From DATNIC01 sp035604635 (GTDB lineage Bacteria > Vulcanimicrobiota > Vulcanimicrobiia > Vulcanimicrobiales > Vulcanimicrobiaceae): a DNA stretch of 9,201 bases. Under the pieces are notes generated by a model, which saw only the letters and a list, made by a program, of their open reading frames with translations, searched no databases and was not told the DNA's origin. Below are positions 6,847 to 9,201 of the stretch, piece after piece. The stretch lies in NCBI GenBank assembly GCA_035604635.1, contig DATNIC010000218.1, positions 1-9,201 of the forward strand. Direction: 5' to 3'. Positions within the stretch are counted from its first letter, which is position 1. Every line of letters starts with the position of its first letter. Position numbers and translations under genes: made by a program.

Positions 6847-7968
6847 ATGGCGCGTGTCGTTGCGATCGTGCTCGATGGTACGGGTGTCGGCGCAATGCCC
6901 GACGCGGAACGGTTCGGCGACGCGCCGGGTGCGAACACCGTAGCGAATGTAGCCGAGCGCGTCGGCGGCCTGCGGCTGCCGAATTTCGCGCGTCTTGGTC
7001 TGGGGAACCTCACCGCGATTCGCGGCGTCGCGCCGGCCGAACAACTCAGCGCGTCGATAGCACGTCTCAGCGAGCGATCGAACGGAAAAGACACGATCAC
7101 CGGTCACTGGGAGATGGTCGGCATCATCACTCAGGAAGCGTTCCCGACATATCCGCGCGGTTTTCCGCCGGAAGTCGTCGAGCGTTTCACGGCGATCGCC
7201 GGCAAGCCGCCCCTCGGAAACAAGGCGGCGTCGGGGACAGAGATCATTGCTGAGCTCGGCGCGGAGCACCAGCGCACCGGGAGACCGATTCTTTACACTT
7301 CCGCCGATTCTGTGTTCCAAGTCGCAGCTCACGAGCAGACGGTCCCTTTGGCGACGCTCTATCGTTGGTGTGAGGAGGCCCGGGCCATGCTGGTCCCCCC
7401 AGACCAGGTGAACAGGGTGATCGCCCGGCCCTTCGAAGGACCCCCCGACGCGTATGCTCGAACGCCAAACCGGAGAGATTACGCGGTCAGTCCCCCTATC
7501 AACCTGATCGATCGGTTTGCGGCCCAGGCAATCCCGGTCCATGCAGTCGGAAAAATCTCGGATATCTTCTGCGGGCGCGGCATCGCCTCGTCCGTACGGG
7601 TCGTAGACAACACCGACGCGATGCTGCAAACGTCTCAGCTGCTGGATCGTGTCCACCATGGGTTCATTTTTGTCAACTTGAACGACTTCGATACGAAATA
7701 CGGTCATCGGCGCGACGTCCGCGGATTCGCAGACGCGCTCGAGCGACTCGACTCACAGCTTCCCGACCTGACCGCGCGTCTACGCAGCGGCGATCGCGTT
7801 ATTTTCACCGCCGACCATGGCTGCGATCCCACGGCCCCCGGGACCGACCACACACGCGAGTACGTTCCGTTCATCGAGCTCGGAGCTCCGAACCCCGAAG
7901 ACCTTGGGACGATCGTCGGATTGGACCAGGTCGGGCGGGAGGCAGCCGCCGCCTTGGGAAGCGCATGA
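6847..7968 (+). CDS. deoB: Phosphopentomutase
   Basis: Cytoplasmic Mn-dependent enzyme of the alkaline-phosphatase superfamily that interconverts (deoxy)ribose-1-phosphate and (deoxy)ribose-5-phosphate, directly after the nucleoside phosphorylase step. The 373-residue length is near the family's usual 390-400. Visible residues, aligned to remembered Bacillus cereus DeoB, are metal ligand Asp10 (VLDGTGVGAMPDA), catalytic Thr83 in KDTITGHWE, NKAASGTEI (125-133), YTSADSVFQVAAHE (150-163), RTPNRRDYA (205-213), GKISDI (235-240), ligands Asp282/His287 (DFDTKYGHRRD), Asp323/His324 (TADHG) and His335 (PGTDHTREYVP). All key residues are present, so it should be active. GGAGG lies 2 nt before the start. 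The stop overlaps the next ATG as ATGA, making it the first gene of an envelope-glycan operon rather than of a deo operon. Confidence 0.97.
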   Translation: MARVVAIVLDGTGVGAMPDAERFGDAPGANTVANVAERVGGLRLPNFARLGLGNLTAIRGVAPAEQLSASIARLSERSNGKDTITGHWEMVGIITQEAFPTYPRGFPPEVVERFTAIAGKPPLGNKAASGTEIIAELGAEHQRTGRPILYTSADSVFQVAAHEQTVPLATLYRWCEEARAMLVPPDQVNRVIARPFEGPPDAYARTPNRRDYAVSPPINLIDRFAAQAIPVHAVGKISDIFCGRGIASSVRVVDNTDAMLQTSQLLDRVHHGFIFVNLNDFDTKYGHRRDVRGFADALERLDSQLPDLTARLRSGDRVIFTADHGCDPTAPGTDHTREYVPFIELGAPNPEDLGTIVGLDQVGREAAAALGSA

Positions 7969-8630
7969 CGCTGGCCGAATCGCCGCGGCTCGCCGAAGCC
8001 GCGCCGTCGCCGACTCGCCGGATCCCACGCACTTGGCTTTTTGCCAAGCGCGCGACGGACATCGCTGTCTCGCTGCTCGCGCTGGCGTTGGCCTCGCCGT
8101 TTCTGATCTTGGCGATGATGATGATCGTCTTAGCGTCGCCCGGCTCGCCGCTCTTTCTTCAGGAGCGCGTCGGCGAAAACGGGCGCCGGTTCAAGATGTT
8201 CAAGCTTCGGACGATGGTCGACGGCGCGCATCTGATGCTCGATAACGTCCGGCATCTCAACGAAGCCGACGGACCGGTTTTCAAAACGAAGAACGATCCG
8301 CGGGTGCATGCTCTCGGCCGGATTCTGCGGCGCACCAGCCTCGACGAGATTCCGAATTTCGTCAACGTGTTGGTCGGCGATATGTCGGTCGTCGGGCCGC
8401 GGCCGCCGCTGCCCGAAGAAGTCGAGCACTATGACGAACGCGCAATGATCCGTCTGACGACAAAGCCCGGGGTCACGTGCCTGTGGCAGATCAACGGCCG
8501 TTCGAACGTCTCGTTCGACGAATGGGTCGAGTTGGATCGCCGGTATATCGATACCTGGACTCCGTGGGGGGATCTCGCGATCATCGCCCGGACGATCCCG
8601 GCGGTGATGCGAGGAGATGGCGCACACTAA
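7965..8630 (+). CDS. Polyprenyl-phosphate sugar-phosphate transferase (WbaP/WcaJ/PglC-type)
   Basis: A 221-residue monotopic phosphoglycosyl transferase. It starts lipid-linked glycan synthesis by moving a sugar-1-phosphate from a UDP/GDP-sugar to undecaprenyl phosphate on the cytoplasmic face. KRATDIAVSLLALALASPF (28-46) is the re-entrant membrane helix with its Ser-Pro break. SPLFLQERVGENGRRFKMFKLRTM (61-84) is the conserved family block. RRTSLDEIPNF (122-132) carries the catalytic Asp127-Glu128 pair. GDMSVVGPRPPLPEEV (138-153) and KPGVTCLWQINGRS (167-180) follow. It is the short catalytic form without the four or five N-terminal helices of full WbaP. The Shine-Dalgarno GGGAAG (7956-7961) and the ATGA overlap with deoB fix the start. 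The C-terminal conserved blocks are most like exopolysaccharide/O-antigen initiators; the sugar cannot be predicted. Confidence 0.95.
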   Translation: MTLAESPRLAEAAPSPTRRIPRTWLFAKRATDIAVSLLALALASPFLILAMMMIVLASPGSPLFLQERVGENGRRFKMFKLRTMVDGAHLMLDNVRHLNEADGPVFKTKNDPRVHALGRILRRTSLDEIPNFVNVLVGDMSVVGPRPPLPEEVEHYDERAMIRLTTKPGVTCLWQINGRSNVSFDEWVELDRRYIDTWTPWGDLAIIARTIPAVMRGDGAH

Positions 8631-9201
8631 CCGGGCGCATCTGCGTTCGGTCGAAAAACTGCCCGATCGTGAGATCGGGCTCCCCACGCTGATCGTGATG
8701 GGTGCGACCCTGGCCTCGACGTTGTTCGGGTTCGGGCGAGAGGTCGTCAACGCGGCCTACTACGGGACGCAGTGGGAGATGGACACGTTCCTCGCCGCTG
8801 CGACGGTCCCCACGATCATCTTCGGCCTCTTCAACGGCGCATTGGTCAGCGCGCTCGTCCCCACGTTTTCCGAGTACCTCGCCCTCGACCGCGAGGAGGA
8901 GGCATGGCGTCTCGCCAGCACCGTCATCAACGGGCTTGCTATCCTGTTGACGTTCGGCGCCGTCGCGGGTTGGATACTCGCCCCATACTATGTCCCGATC
9001 ATCGCCCACGGTTTTCCGGGCCCGCAGATGACGGTCGCAGTTCGCATGACGCAGCTGCTCATTCCGAGCATCATCTTTACGAGCCTCGCCGGTGTGGCGG
9101 CAGCGCTCTTGAATGCGTACCACCGCTTCGCCGCCGCGGCTTTGCAGGGCGTCGCTATCAACATCGTCACCATTGCGACGGTCGTGATCCTCAACCACAG
9201 C
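8617..9201 (+). CDS. MurJ/MviN-family lipid-linked glycan flippase, partial (C-terminus beyond right edge)
   Basis: An open frame of 195 codons from ATG 8617 to the window edge. An in-frame TGA at 8605 makes this the first possible start. GAGGAG abuts the ATG, and the gene overlaps the sugar transferase by 14 bp. The N-terminal tail (1-20) precedes helix 1 (about 21-39). LFGFGREVVNAAYYGTQW (36-53), EMDTFLAAATVPTIIFGLFNGALVSALVPTFSEYLA (54-89) and further helices (about 103-123, 145-167, 175-193) follow the MviN/MurJ pattern. Arg41 and Asp56 correspond to E. coli Arg24 and Asp39. Positions of Arg18, Arg52 and Arg53 are Thr35, Phe69 and Gly70. Those changes and the position next to a glycan-initiating transferase suggest it may flip an exopolysaccharide or other lipid-linked sugar instead of lipid II. 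It remains possible that this is the genome's MurJ. Confidence 0.9.
   Translation, partial: MAHTNRAHLRSVEKLPDREIGLPTLIVMGATLASTLFGFGREVVNAAYYGTQWEMDTFLAAATVPTIIFGLFNGALVSALVPTFSEYLALDREEEAWRLASTVINGLAILLTFGAVAGWILAPYYVPIIAHGFPGPQMTVAVRMTQLLIPSIIFTSLAGVAAALLNAYHRFAAAALQGVAINIVTIATVVILNHS

Noticed and set aside
6780..7100. Upstream in-frame extension of the barrel gene
   Set aside because: It is antisense to deoB, has no signal-peptide logic, and would bury the signal sequence at residue 108.
6478..7707. Minus-strand open frame of 409 codons opposite phosphopentomutase
   Set aside because: It is charged, low in hydrophobic structure and opposite a gene with full catalytic motifs; it is a shadow frame.
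8581..9198. Minus-strand open frame opposite the MurJ-like gene
   Set aside because: It is highly charged (Asp/Arg-rich) and antisense to clear transmembrane helices.

Overview
This window is about 99% coding, GC-rich, and shows no mobile, CRISPR or RNA-gene signatures. It looks like a chromosomal segment of a free-living diderm bacterium. The outer-membrane character comes from an OstA/LptD-like beta-barrel protein. Very high GC, proline/threonine-rich secreted proteins, many 4-nt ATGA overlaps and a bacterial deoxyhypusine-synthase-like gene make me lean, at low confidence, towards an uncultivated lineage such as Candidatus Eremiobacterota (WPS-2). No phylogenetic marker is present to settle this.

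Layout. (1) 1-427, minus: 5' part of a secreted proline-rich protein that runs off the left edge. (2) 461-1747, plus: pyrimidine-nucleoside (thymidine) phosphorylase. (3) 2643-1687 and 3596-2640, minus: a two-gene unit, a deoxyhypusine-synthase-like protein followed by a DPM1/GtrB-type polyprenyl glycosyltransferase, joined by an ATGA overlap. The glycosyltransferase end overlaps the phosphorylase end tail-to-tail by 61 bp. (4) 3539-3967, plus: a small membrane-anchored or secreted protein whose domain resembles that of the left-edge protein. (5) 6779-3964, minus: a two-gene unit, an OstA/LptD-like outer-membrane beta-barrel protein followed by an exported protein with a CBM20-like domain, again joined by ATGA. 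(6) 6847-9201, plus: phosphopentomutase, then a WbaP/WcaJ-type polyprenyl-phosphate sugar-phosphate transferase, then a MurJ/MviN-family flippase cut by the right edge. All three genes overlap their neighbours.

Two themes interleave. Nucleoside salvage is represented by the phosphorylase and the phosphopentomutase, which act consecutively (nucleoside to (deoxy)ribose-1-phosphate to the 5-phosphate). Envelope glycan biogenesis is represented by the sugar-phosphate transferase (loads the first sugar on the lipid carrier), the MurJ-like flippase (moves lipid-linked intermediates), the polyprenyl glycosyltransferase, the OstA/LptD-like barrel and the carbohydrate-binding-like exported protein. 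The most interesting points are: a MurJ homologue lacking several arginines of the lipid II flippase and encoded with a glycan-initiating transferase; a barrel-plus-CBM20-like pair that could be an undescribed outer-membrane glycan system; a DHS-like protein coupled to a lipid-glycan glycosyltransferase; and phosphopentomutase heading a glycan operon. Only two gaps lie between genes (33 bp and 67 bp), so no stretch over 300 bases is without a gene.
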